From: Candidatus Poribacteria bacterium
GTDB taxonomy: Bacteria; Poribacteria; WGA-4E; WGA-3G
Direction: 5' to 3'
Assembly: GCA_028824125.1 (NCBI GenBank)
Contig: JAPPES010000161.1
Location: 1 to 32,226 of the forward strand
Length of the DNA: 32,226 bases
A program made the position numbers and the translations under genes. The notes beneath the pieces are model-generated. The model worked only from the letters and a program-made list of their open reading frames with translations. It was not told where the DNA came from and searched no databases. Numbering within the stretch: position 1 is the stretch's first letter; each line of letters starts with the position of its first letter. Shown here in pieces: positions 5,132 to 13,021 of the stretch.

Positions 5132-7123
5132 ATGCAAAATCCACGTTCTAAACATCTCGTACCACTTTTCTTACTCATCAGCATTCTGTTTCTCGCTTTC
5201 TGGATACGCATTCAGAGCGCGGAGACACTCCCTGATGGACAATTTCTTGAAAATGATGGTTACTTTTACTATTGGCAAGCAAACACAATAGTGGAACAAG
5301 GCAAACTCCCACCACGCGACATGCACCGATGGCTGCCGCTCGGTAGAGATAATGGATTGCTCCTGTCACTGTATCCACATCTGCTGGCACGGACCTATAA
5401 AGCGGTCAACCTATTTTTCAAAGACGTATCGTTGTATCACGTCAGTCTTTACCTACCGACGATCTGTTTTGTGATCGGTTTAGGTGTTCTCTGTCTTTTC
5501 CTTTATAGCACGTTCGGTGCGTTTGTGGCGAATGCCACAGGAATCTTAATTGCAACGCTCCCTGGTACAATAGGCCGTAGTACTGTCGGATTTGGTGATA
5601 GAGATTGCTGGTGTCTGCTGCTTGCTATTGTTGTCATTGTTACCTACCTCATCGCGTTGCAAACACAAACCCCGCGCAAACGGACTGCTTGGACACTCAT
5701 GAGTGGGTTTTTCACCCTTCTCGGTGGGTTATCATGGGAAGGATTTGGTGCATTTTTGCTTATCATCTACGCGATAGAGATATGGCGATTTCTCACTTCA
5801 GAAAGAGAAACAGACATCTTATATTATCTACTTTGGGTCTGTTCCTTTGTTCCCGCGCTTTATCTTATCGCGCCTGCGTATCGTCGCGGTGAATTCTTTG
5901 CGGCACATCTTGCAGCCTTTGTTCTTGTGCTACCTATAGCGATTTTGGCAATGCGCGCACTCCGACACCTATTCCTTACAATCCCACAGACAGCAGAGAC
6001 GTTAAAAAGTCACAGCCGGAAACTTGCACTCGGATTGACGGTCTTAATGCTCGGCATCGGACTTGTCTACTTTTTCACACAGCTCAAAAACTTTGGGACA
6101 ACAACAATCCTATTGAACACTCCGCTCATGCAAACCGTTTCTGAACTTCAAAATCCTCATTTTAACTTTTGGATGGGCAGGTACGGTAGCGGCTTTATTA
6201 TTGCAAACATCGCGCTTGTTGCTGGTGCCTACTACTGGAAACGCTTGATACTTGCACTACCGCTCTGTCTTTTTGCATTAACCACCTTTGCGAGACAACC
6301 GATAGATGCACTCTTCGGTGAATTGACAACCACGGTTCTCTTTTTTGTGGCACTCGCTACCTGCGTTCTTGGATACTTATACACCGCTTTTTGCCAACAA
6401 AAGCAAACGGAAAAAGTCCAACTTGCATATATTTTCTTGGCTCTATGGTTCTTTTTATGGGCTGCACTCTCCCGCGACGCAATGCGTTATGACTTTTTCA
6501 TCGGTATATCCGTTGCCTTCTGGACTGCGCTTGGTATTAAAGCATTCGCGACAGCAGCCGGAAATTTCGTGAACAATACACGCGCTGGTACAATCGCAGC
6601 AACCACTGCACTTGTCCTCATCCTCTTTTGGGCACCCACAGGTGGACATGCGCGTTTCTCACTTTATGCTTCAGAGCAGATGCGGACTGCAATACCCGGA
6701 CAGCACTCTCAAATTAACAACACTTTTCATTGGATAAAGACGCATGTGAAAGGCGGTGTAGTTGCTGCACATTGGCGGTTCGGTAGCCAACTCAATGTGC
6801 TCGCTGGTGTCAAAACGATCACCGATCAAGACCATTATATACCCAACTGGATATACCTATACAACCAACACGTGCACCATGCTGCCAACGAACGCGAAGC
6901 ACTTGAATACCTAAAAACACACGAAGCTACACACATCCTTATCACACCTGACGACCCGCATGACTCCTTCCTGAATAAAAATCCACTCGGCAACAGAGGT
7001 TTCAAACCCTTGTTTCCCAAATCCTACTTTGACACATCCTCCATAAAACTCTGGGAAATTCACTACCCACCCGATATAGAGGTAGACGCGAAATATCTTG
7101 AAATAGCGGTGCCGAAAAAATAG
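5132..7123 (+). CDS. STT3-family oligosaccharyltransferase (PglB/AglB-like)
   Basis: A 663-residue polytopic membrane protein of STT3 type (GT66), which transfers a lipid-linked glycan to Asn residues on the outer face of the membrane. An N-terminal transmembrane helix (about 8-27) is followed by an external loop with FLENDGYFYYWQA (D42, the expected catalytic Asp). A second acidic motif lies in TIGRSTVGFGDRDCW (D156, D158), matching the SVAG-D-E region of the family. About a dozen hydrophobic segments follow, to residue about 500. The soluble C-terminal domain contains HWRFG (547-551) where the family has WWDYG, with the usual downstream AGVKTITDQD. The loss of the WWD residues is unusual. 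No clear ribosome binding site precedes the ATG. The gene is monocistronic or follows the Cys-rich cluster. Glycan-assembly genes are not in the window. Confidence 0.82.
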   Translation: MQNPRSKHLVPLFLLISILFLAFWIRIQSAETLPDGQFLENDGYFYYWQANTIVEQGKLPPRDMHRWLPLGRDNGLLLSLYPHLLARTYKAVNLFFKDVSLYHVSLYLPTICFVIGLGVLCLFLYSTFGAFVANATGILIATLPGTIGRSTVGFGDRDCWCLLLAIVVIVTYLIALQTQTPRKRTAWTLMSGFFTLLGGLSWEGFGAFLLIIYAIEIWRFLTSERETDILYYLLWVCSFVPALYLIAPAYRRGEFFAAHLAAFVLVLPIAILAMRALRHLFLTIPQTAETLKSHSRKLALGLTVLMLGIGLVYFFTQLKNFGTTTILLNTPLMQTVSELQNPHFNFWMGRYGSGFIIANIALVAGAYYWKRLILALPLCLFALTTFARQPIDALFGELTTTVLFFVALATCVLGYLYTAFCQQKQTEKVQLAYIFLALWFFLWAALSRDAMRYDFFIGISVAFWTALGIKAFATAAGNFVNNTRAGTIAATTALVLILFWAPTGGHARFSLYASEQMRTAIPGQHSQINNTFHWIKTHVKGGVVAAHWRFGSQLNVLAGVKTITDQDHYIPNWIYLYNQHVHHAANEREALEYLKTHEATHILITPDDPHDSFLNKNPLGNRGFKPLFPKSYFDTSSIKLWEIHYPPDIEVDAKYLEIAVPKK

Positions 7124-7151
7124 TTGGGTATGTAGATATAGTAAAACGTAT

Positions 7152-7210
7152 AATTATTGGGACACTTCTGTAGCGCAAACTGTATGAAGTTTAAATAAAT
7201 ATTTCGGTAA
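7152..7210 (+). repeat. Dispersed repeat, second copy of the 1116-1334 arm
   Basis: AATTATTGGGACACTT (7152-7167), then CGCAAACTGTATGAAG and TTTAAATAAATATTTCGG, closely matching the two inverted arms at 1116-1212 and 1262-1334. It matches the minus-strand arm across almost its whole length, including spacing. Like them it leads into a GGCGAGGTT-family hairpin. Confidence 0.7.
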
Positions 7211-7213
7211 TTT

Positions 7214-7283
7214 GGTGAGGTTAGGAAACCTCGCGAGCAGAGATGTACACCTGCTGCTGCTGGTGAGGTTTTCTAACCTCGCC
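7214..7283. repeat. Two GGCGAGGTT-family hairpins in opposite orientation
   Basis: Hairpins at 7214-7235 (GGTGAGGTT...AACCTCGCG) and 7262-7283 (GGTGAGGTT...AACCTCGCC) belong to the family seen at 69-90 and 1216-1237. Their loops (AGGA and TTCT) show that they are in opposite orientation. They lie between STT3 and the complex I operon. Confidence 0.7.
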
Positions 7284-7317
7284 AAACTACATATAATGTG
7301 TTATTTGCTGGGATTTC

Positions 7318-7363
7318 CTGTAGGAGCGACCTCCTGGTCGCGACCAGGAGGTCGCTCCTACAG
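7318..7363. repeat. Perfect 46-bp palindrome
   Basis: Two perfectly complementary 23-base arms meet without a loop at the centre (CTGGTCG then CGACCAG). The left arm contains TGTAGGAGCGACCTCCTGG, which recurs at 20033-20059 as a half-copy. In the half-copy only the left arm plus GCGACC is present, so the full palindrome may come from two inverted units. It is about 75 bases upstream of the nuo promoter. Confidence 0.85.
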
Positions 7364-7436
7364 AAGAAAGGTCCCTTCAAATGTGTAGAAACCTCTTTTT
7401 AAGATAACGGAAATACGTGAGTTGCAAATTTTTTCC

Positions 7437-7466
7437 TTGCAAATTCCGACTAATTTAGGATATACT
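7437..7466 (+). promoter_or_regulatory. Probable sigma70 promoter of the nuo operon
   Basis: TTGCAA (7437-7442) and TATACT (7461-7466) with an 18-base spacer, giving a start site near 7473 and a leader of about 50 bases before nuoA. It is the best promoter match in the gap 7124-7524; the remainder of that gap is repeats. Confidence 0.55.
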
Positions 7467-7524
7467 TTATAGACAAATGAAGAACACAATACAGAAACTT
7501 AGTTTTGGAATAAAGGTGAGATAG

Positions 7525-7935
7525 ATGCTTTTTAATTTTGCAAATGTTCTAATTTTCTTAGTTGTTGGTTGCTTGTTTGTCGTCCTAAATCTTACTATTT
7601 CTCGTCTTCTGCATACAAAAATCTTTTCAGGCGAAAAATATATCCCTTATGAATGTGGGGAAGACCCGATTGGCGACACACGCATTAAGTTCAATACGCG
7701 CTTTTACGTTATTGCTCTCATTTTCCTTATCTTTGACGTGGAAGTCGTGTTCCTTCTTCCATGGGCAGTCGTGTTTCGAGAGTTAGGACTCTTTGCATTT
7801 TTGGAAATGCTTGTCTTTATAGCGATCTTGTTAGTTGGTCTCGCTTATGTGTGGGCAAAGGGCGATCTTGAGTGGATCCGCTCTACGCAATTAGAGGTAC
7901 AATCCTTCCAAAGGGAGGAAAGTTATGATAATTGA
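7525..7935 (+). CDS. nuoA: NADH-quinone oxidoreductase subunit A
   Basis: A 136-residue membrane subunit of complex I with three predicted transmembrane helices (about 5-25, 70-92 and 97-117). The segment [24 protein letters not shown] holds the ECG motif and the conserved loop that forms part of the quinone-site region. [15 protein letters not shown], also diagnostic, follows. AAAGGTGAG precedes the ATG. It is the first gene of a long operon and overlaps nuoB by 11 bases. The family function is as a small membrane-arm subunit at the junction with the peripheral arm. Confidence 0.95.
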   Translation: MLFNFANVLIFLVVGCLFVVLNLTISRLLHTKIFSGEKYIPYECGEDPIGDTRIKFNTRFYVIALIFLIFDVEVVFLLPWAVVFRELGLFAFLEMLVFIAILLVGLAYVWAKGDLEWIRSTQLEVQSFQREESYDN

Positions 7936-8530
7936 TGAGAAATTAGATAAAAACGTTATTGTTACTTCAGTTGACGCTGTGGCGAACTGGGCACGTTCTT
8001 CCGCGCTCTGGCCAATGACATTTGGACTTGCGTGCTGCGCCATTGAATTTATGGCGACTGCTGCTTCTAACTACGACTTGGACAGATTCGGGGCAGGCGT
8101 TCCGCGTGCTACACCGCGCCAATCCGATTTAATGGTGATTTCTGGTACCGTAACGCTGAAAATGGCAACGCGTATCAAACGCCTTTATGAACAGATGCCT
8201 GAACCGAAATATGTCATCTCTATGGGTAGCTGCGCTACGAGCGGAGGCCCCTACTGGCAGCATGGATACCATGTTCTCAAAGGAGTTGATCGGATTATCC
8301 CCGTTGATGTTTATGTCCCCGGCTGTCCGCCACGACCAGAGGCACTCATTGAAGGTTTGTTGAAATTACAAGAAAAAATAAAAACACAAACCGTCGCAAA
8401 ACGCTCCAATGTTCCGTTCCTAAAAAGACTCTTTACCAAAACAGAATGGTACGAACACGAAAAAACTGAAAAAGCAGAGGAAACTGAAGCACCAGATACT
8501 GAAAACGAAAACCCTGAAAGCACCGAATAA
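7925..8530 (+). CDS. nuoB: NADH-quinone oxidoreductase subunit B
   Basis: A 201-residue subunit that carries the N2 [4Fe-4S] cluster, the last cluster before quinone. The four ligands are visible: the tandem pair C37-C38 in [11 protein letters not shown]103 in [11 protein letters not shown] and C134 in [14 protein letters not shown]. The core ends near residue 150. A charged, Glu-rich tail of about 35 residues follows ([18 protein letters not shown]), which is longer than usual. The ATG sits inside the end of nuoA behind AGGGAGGA, so translation is probably coupled. A repeat-filled gap of 212 bases separates it from nuoC. Confidence 0.95.
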   Translation: MIIDEKLDKNVIVTSVDAVANWARSSALWPMTFGLACCAIEFMATAASNYDLDRFGAGVPRATPRQSDLMVISGTVTLKMATRIKRLYEQMPEPKYVISMGSCATSGGPYWQHGYHVLKGVDRIIPVDVYVPGCPPRPEALIEGLLKLQEKIKTQTVAKRSNVPFLKRLFTKTEWYEHEKTEKAEETEAPDTENENPESTE

Positions 8531-8534
8531 AATA

Positions 8535-8713
8535 ATACCATATCTAATTGACAAATCGTCATAATAGATTGTCCGTCGGGTTGAGTGGACGAAACCCGAC
8601 AAATACCGAACGCGTATTTAGCGTTGATTTGGACATGTGCTATAAAAAGTCGGGTTTCGCTCTGCTCTACCCGACCTACAAAATAATGTCCTATTATTAC
8701 ATAGAAATGGTGT
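8535..8713. mobile_element. MITE-like insertion between nuoB and nuoC
   Basis: The left end ATACCATATCTA (8535-8546) and right end TAGAAATGGTGT (8702-8713) are imperfect inverted repeats (10 of 12). They match the ends of the element at 20066-20195. Inside are two hairpins of the GTCGGGTTT family at 8575-8600 and 8649-8679. The stretch interrupts the otherwise compact operon and has no coding capacity. The hairpins may modulate expression between nuoB and nuoC. Confidence 0.55.
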
Positions 8714-8742
8714 AACACTATCCCATCTGGAGTAGATATTAC

Positions 8743-9228
8743 GTGAACCCGGAAGAAATCTATAAGACATTAACTGACAAGTTTGGTGAATCTATCCTCG
8801 GTTTTGACACCGAACTCGCTGGCGATCCAAACATTCAAATTGCTCCTGCAGCTATTGCAGACGTGTGCCAGTATCTTGCAGAAACTGACACGTTGGCGTT
8901 TGATTCGTTGATGTGTCTCAGCGGTGTTGATCTGGGTGCTAAGGAAGAAGAACTCTCTGTCGTCTACCATCTTTATGCCATGCAACATCGGCATAGCATA
9001 GTTTTGAAAACATCAATGCCAAAAACCGATGCACATCTTCCAAGCGTCTCACATATCTGGAAAACTGCGGACTGGCATGAACGTGAAGCGTACGATCTAT
9101 ATGGTATATTCTTTGAAGGACATACTGACCTTCGCCGTATCCTACTTCCAGATGATTGGGAAGGATACCCCTTACGAAAAGACTACAAAGAACCCGATCT
9201 CTATCGTGGGATGCGCGTACCTTACTAA
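8743..9228 (+). CDS. nuoC: NADH-quinone oxidoreductase subunit C
   Basis: A 161-residue peripheral-arm subunit (the 30-kDa family). The signature lies in residues about 103-155: HIWKTADWHEREAYDLYGI, then FEGHTDLRRILLPDDWEG and YPLRKDY, which packs against NuoD. It is a separate gene, not fused to nuoD as in E. coli. The start is GTG 8743, with GGAG at 8729-8732; no upstream ATG in frame fits better. It follows the repeat insertion, so it may rely on readthrough from the nuoA promoter. Confidence 0.93.
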   Translation: MNPEEIYKTLTDKFGESILGFDTELAGDPNIQIAPAAIADVCQYLAETDTLAFDSLMCLSGVDLGAKEEELSVVYHLYAMQHRHSIVLKTSMPKTDAHLPSVSHIWKTADWHEREAYDLYGIFFEGHTDLRRILLPDDWEGYPLRKDYKEPDLYRGMRVPY

Positions 9229-9284
9229 GTAATAAGTGAAATAAATAGACATAATAGATAAAGTCAATCCACAAAACCCGCACT

Positions 9285-10490
9285 ATGGAAACTACACAAC
9301 CAACAGAATCAAAGATCATTGAACTGAAACCGTTTACCGATGAAATGGTAGTGAACATGGGACCTCAGCATCCCAGCACGCACGGGGTGTTGCGTCTGGA
9401 ATTGCGATTAGATGGTGAGGTTGTGCGGGAAGCGATTCCACATATCGGGTATCTACACCGCTGTTTTGAGAAACATTCAGAAAATCTCTCTTACCCCCAA
9501 ATCATTCCTTTTACGGATCGCATGGACTACGTTGCTGCGATGAACCAGAATTGGGGGTTTTGTCTTGCTGTTGAAAAGCTGATGGCAGCAGATGAAACAA
9601 AAGATTTTGCAGTGCCAGAACGGGCAGAATATCTGCGGGTGCTTATCTGCGAATTGAATCGGATTGCGAGTCATTTACTCTCTTTTGGCACTTATGGGAT
9701 GGACATTGGGGCATTTACCCCGTTTCTCTATGCGTTTCGTGATCGGGAACGACTTCTCTTACTTTTTGAGAAGATTTGCGGCGCACGGCTTACCTATAAC
9801 TATATCCGCATCGGTGGTGTCTCTGAAATCATCCACATGGAACCCGGTTCGCTTGATGAACAGAATTTTTTAGACGAAGTTAAAGACTTTCTTGACTATT
9901 TTGAGCCAAAGATTGACGAATATAACGATCTGTTGACGTCAAACAGTATTTTCTCTGAGCGGACTATGGGAGTCGCTGTGATGTCTGCAGAGATGGCATT
10001 GAGTTACGGTGCTACCGGTCCGAACCTTCGCGGTTCAGGTGTCGATTGGGATTTACGGCGGGATGAACCGTATTCTATCTATGATCGGTTCGATTTTGAT
10101 GTGCCTGTCGCTAAGGATATTCCAGAGTTAGGGGCTGTTGTCGGAGATTGCTGGAGTCGTTACAAAGTGCGTATGGATGAAATGAAAGAGTCCGTCCGTA
10201 TTGTTCGACAAATTTTAGCAGAAGGTCTTCCCGACGGTCCTGTTATGGCAGATTTGAAGGCTGTTCGCCCGCCAAAAGGTGAGATATATTTCCGTAGTGA
10301 AGCACCGCGCGGTGAACTCGGATTTTACATCGTCAGTGACGGTACACCGAAGCCAGTACGCCTTAAGGGGCGTTCCCCCTGTTTCAGTGCGTTAAGTGCG
10401 CTACAAGAACTGAGTCGTGGTTTGATGGTTGCAGATATTATCGCAATTATCGGTAGTATTGATATTGTCATGGGTGAAGTTGATCGGTAA
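9285..10490 (+). CDS. nuoD: NADH-quinone oxidoreductase subunit D
   Basis: A 401-residue 49-kDa-type subunit forming the quinone pocket with NuoB. It has NMGPQHPSTHGVLRLE at residues 24-39, with H33 in the position of the quinone-site His. RMDYVAAM follows, with Y82 as the quinone-binding Tyr. Further family motifs are LNRIASHLL and GATGPNLRGSG, and the C-terminus ends ADIIAIIGSIDIVMGEVDR as expected. It descends from the large subunit of [NiFe] hydrogenases but lacks the metal-binding cysteines. Length is normal. No convincing Shine-Dalgarno sequence lies before the ATG, unlike nuoA, nuoB and nuoH. Confidence 0.95.
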   Translation: METTQPTESKIIELKPFTDEMVVNMGPQHPSTHGVLRLELRLDGEVVREAIPHIGYLHRCFEKHSENLSYPQIIPFTDRMDYVAAMNQNWGFCLAVEKLMAADETKDFAVPERAEYLRVLICELNRIASHLLSFGTYGMDIGAFTPFLYAFRDRERLLLLFEKICGARLTYNYIRIGGVSEIIHMEPGSLDEQNFLDEVKDFLDYFEPKIDEYNDLLTSNSIFSERTMGVAVMSAEMALSYGATGPNLRGSGVDWDLRRDEPYSIYDRFDFDVPVAKDIPELGAVVGDCWSRYKVRMDEMKESVRIVRQILAEGLPDGPVMADLKAVRPPKGEIYFRSEAPRGELGFYIVSDGTPKPVRLKGRSPCFSALSALQELSRGLMVADIIAIIGSIDIVMGEVDR

Positions 10491-10532
10491 GTCTGTGGCA
10501 ACGCGAGATTTAACCTGGGGTTAGGAGATTAG

Positions 10533-11774
10533 ATGCCAGAAATTTTTTCTGAAGGTTTCTTTCCCAATATAAATTTACAAGACGAAACCAATTGGGCGAC
10601 AGATTTCGTGCAGGAAGTTATTATTCCACGATTGCCAGAAGTGGTCGCTGGACATTTTTCCGTAGAATTAGGCACGATTCTTGTGATGTTGGTATGCGCT
10701 GGTATTTTTGTCGCTGTTGTGCCGTTACTTCCATTGGTATTGGTGCTTGCTGAGCGGAAAGTCGCTGCACGTTTTCAAAACAGAACAGGTCCCATGCGCG
10801 TTGGCCCTTGGGGCACTTTGCAAACATTGGCAGATGGTATAAAACTCATCTTCAAAGAGGACTATATCCCACCACAAGGCGATAAACTCCTTTTCCTGCT
10901 TGCTCCTTATATTATATTTGCATGTTCTTTCGCTGTTTTCGCCGCAATTCCATTCGGTCAAGGTATCTTGGTGAGCGACTTTAATATCGGTATCTTCTAT
11001 ATTATGGCAATCTCATCAGTGATTGTGATGGGCGTAATTATGGCGGGTTGGTCTTCGAACAGTAAATGGTCTCTGTTGGGTTCTTTACGTTCCGCTGCGC
11101 AGATTGTTAGCTATGAAATCCCGCTCGGTCTCTCGATATTAACCGTCGTTATGCTCGTTGAAAGTTTGGGAATGAAGCAGATTGTGGCGAGTCAGGATGG
11201 TGGTATTTTCACATGGCTCATATTTCGGTCACCTTTTACCTTTATTGCATTCTTTATTTTCTTTATATCTTCTATTGCGGAGGTCAACAGAACGCCATTT
11301 GATCTACCCGAAGCGGAATCTGAGATTGTTGCTGGATTCCATACCGAATATAGCGGCATGCGTTTTGCCCTCTTCTTCATTGCCGAATATGCAAATATGT
11401 TTGCTGTGAGTGCAATTGGTGTTACACTTTTCCTCGGAGGATGGCAAGGTGTCTTACCGGGTTACGATTTTCTCGGAGGTTTTCCAGGGTTCGTTATCAA
11501 AACATTAGGGCTCGTTTTCCTAATGATGTGGTTGCGATGGACACTGCCACGTCTTCGTGTGGATCAACTCATGAATCTGTGCTGGAAATACTTTATACCG
11601 ATTTCATTCTTTAACATATTAGGCACAGGAGTATGGGGACTAATTTTTGAAAAAGATGATGTGTGGAGCATTGGAATCAGTTGTGTTATAATCTATGTTG
11701 GTTTAATCAGTGCTTATGCAGTTGCTGGGAGAAGTCTGGCACGAAAACCTGAGCCACAACCAAGTTCAGTTTAA
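10533..11774 (+). CDS. nuoH: NADH-quinone oxidoreductase subunit H
   Basis: A 413-residue membrane subunit connecting the peripheral and membrane arms and lining the quinone channel. Typical motifs are LAERKVAARFQNRTGPMRVGPWGTLQTLADGIKL (given here as family signature at residues about 70-105), EVNRTPFDLPEAESE and AGFHTEYSGMRFALFFIAEY, whose acidic loops face the quinone site. Around eight to nine hydrophobic segments are visible. The N-terminal 35 residues are an extra soluble extension before the first helix. GGTTAGGAG precedes the ATG. The next gene in most operons would be nuoI, but two extra genes lie in between. Confidence 0.95.
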   Translation: MPEIFSEGFFPNINLQDETNWATDFVQEVIIPRLPEVVAGHFSVELGTILVMLVCAGIFVAVVPLLPLVLVLAERKVAARFQNRTGPMRVGPWGTLQTLADGIKLIFKEDYIPPQGDKLLFLLAPYIIFACSFAVFAAIPFGQGILVSDFNIGIFYIMAISSVIVMGVIMAGWSSNSKWSLLGSLRSAAQIVSYEIPLGLSILTVVMLVESLGMKQIVASQDGGIFTWLIFRSPFTFIAFFIFFISSIAEVNRTPFDLPEAESEIVAGFHTEYSGMRFALFFIAEYANMFAVSAIGVTLFLGGWQGVLPGYDFLGGFPGFVIKTLGLVFLMMWLRWTLPRLRVDQLMNLCWKYFIPISFFNILGTGVWGLIFEKDDVWSIGISCVIIYVGLISAYAVAGRSLARKPEPQPSSV

Positions 11775-11848
11775 GCAGTACAATGTGTTGGAAGTGTTGA
11801 AATTATCTGTATCTTAATTTTAAGGATAGTTCTAAACGGAGGTAAACG

Positions 11849-12364
11849 ATGAATGCTGTTACGGGGGTTTTTCGAAGTACGAAACAGGAAAAAATCGCAT
11901 GGTTTGTAAAACAGTTACCTATTATCGGTATAATTCTCCTTATTGCTGTGGGTGATTCGCTTGCTAACAGTGTCAGTCAACGTTGGCTGCCTGTTTTGGG
12001 ATTCGTATTAGGAGCGAGTTTTGCATGCTTCAGTTTTTACATAGTGTTTCCGTTAATCAGCAAAATAAGAACTATGGAGGCAACAAAAACAGAAAAAATC
12101 GCATGGATCTCTGGGATTCCGCTTGCGATTATCGGAGGCACAGTCTTTACCCTGAACAATTCAATCGCAGTAATTTTTAATGTTCGGTTGTTACATACTT
12201 TTGTGGTTTCCTTTATTGTAGGTTTAGGCTTAGTATGTGTCGCTTACTGGATAATGACATTATCCAGTGAACTCTTCAAAGGTGACCGTATATGGAAATT
12301 TTGCGGCATTTTTCTTCACAGTGTGTTGCTTATCGGTGTGCTTATTAAATACGCGTTTAAGTAG
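11849..12364 (+). CDS. Five-helix membrane protein inserted in the nuo operon (paralog 1)
   Basis: A 171-residue integral membrane protein of unknown family. About five hydrophobic segments are visible (near residues 27-43, 47-70, 90-110, 116-141 and 149-169) with short loops. It is a paralog of the next gene; shared motifs are S-x-RWLP-x-x-G-x-VLG, NSIAVIFNV followed by LHTF, and FKGD-x-x-W. A soluble KTEKIAW motif occurs twice in it (residues about 10 and 85), hinting at an internal repeat. The ATG follows AACGGAGG, a strong site. It lies between nuoH and nuoI on the same strand and is likely co-transcribed with them. It is not a known complex I subunit as far as I can tell. It could be an assembly factor, an accessory subunit or an unrelated passenger. 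Confidence 0.75.
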   Translation: MNAVTGVFRSTKQEKIAWFVKQLPIIGIILLIAVGDSLANSVSQRWLPVLGFVLGASFACFSFYIVFPLISKIRTMEATKTEKIAWISGIPLAIIGGTVFTLNNSIAVIFNVRLLHTFVVSFIVGLGLVCVAYWIMTLSSELFKGDRIWKFCGIFLHSVLLIGVLIKYAFK

Positions 12365-12415
12365 TATTTGCCACTTCCGCGTGGGAAAACTATAGACCTA
12401 TAACGGAGGTGAAAC

Positions 12416-12961
12416 ATGAGTGCGTTTATGGATACTTTGGGAATAACAAAACAGGGAAAAATCACTTGGGTTGCCAAAAAATTGCTAACCACACTGCTCC
12501 TGATACTTGCTGTTGTGCTTGTTACTACCGTAGACTATTTCATCATAGGGCAAAGTGTTAGTGCTCGCTGGCTTCCGCTTGTGGGATTGGTTTTAGGTGT
12601 AGGTTTGGCATGTTTGATTTTCCGGGAAATCACCTTTTTGAGAAATTTGGGAAGGCACTCTCCAGCAGATGGAAAAGGAATTGGCACTGACAAGGAGAAG
12701 AAAAAAATCGTTCTGATCTCTCGAAGGTGGGCATTCTTTCTCGCATTAGTGTTTTTTTGTGTGCCTAATTCAATAGCTTTGGTCTTTAACGTTCATTGGC
12801 TGCATACTTTCGGACTTGGTTTAGGATTAAGTTTCATGTGTATTGGTTGGTGGATGTGCACGTTGTTCTGGGAACAATTCAAAGGCGATTGGATGTGGTG
12901 GCTTTTAGGATTATTGTTCCATATTTCCGTGTTTGTCAATTTGTTTCAAATTCGGATTTAG
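12416..12961 (+). CDS. Five-helix membrane protein inserted in the nuo operon (paralog 2)
   Basis: A 181-residue membrane protein that aligns with the preceding gene along its length: SARWLPLVGLVLG, NSIALVFNVHWLHTF and EQFKGDWMWW correspond to its motifs. It differs by a hydrophilic Lys/Gly-rich loop at about residues 78-103 (GRHSPADGKGIGTDKEKKK). The ribosome binding site AACGGAGG is identical in core to that of paralog 1. The spacer after each paralog also matches (12381-12408 and 12986-13012), so the pair arose by tandem duplication of gene plus spacer. Function unknown; conservation of both copies implies use. Confidence 0.75.
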   Translation: MSAFMDTLGITKQGKITWVAKKLLTTLLLILAVVLVTTVDYFIIGQSVSARWLPLVGLVLGVGLACLIFREITFLRNLGRHSPADGKGIGTDKEKKKIVLISRRWAFFLALVFFCVPNSIALVFNVHWLHTFGLGLGLSFMCIGWWMCTLFWEQFKGDWMWWLLGLLFHISVFVNLFQIRI

Positions 12962-13021
12962 CTGGTGGTAAACCGCACCTATTGTGTGAGAAGACTATAG
13001 ACTTACAAGGAGAAATTCGTT

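Noticed and set aside
69..7363. CRISPR array suggested by several similar short palindromes
   Set aside because: The repeats are far apart, in both orientations, with no regular spacers and no cas genes.
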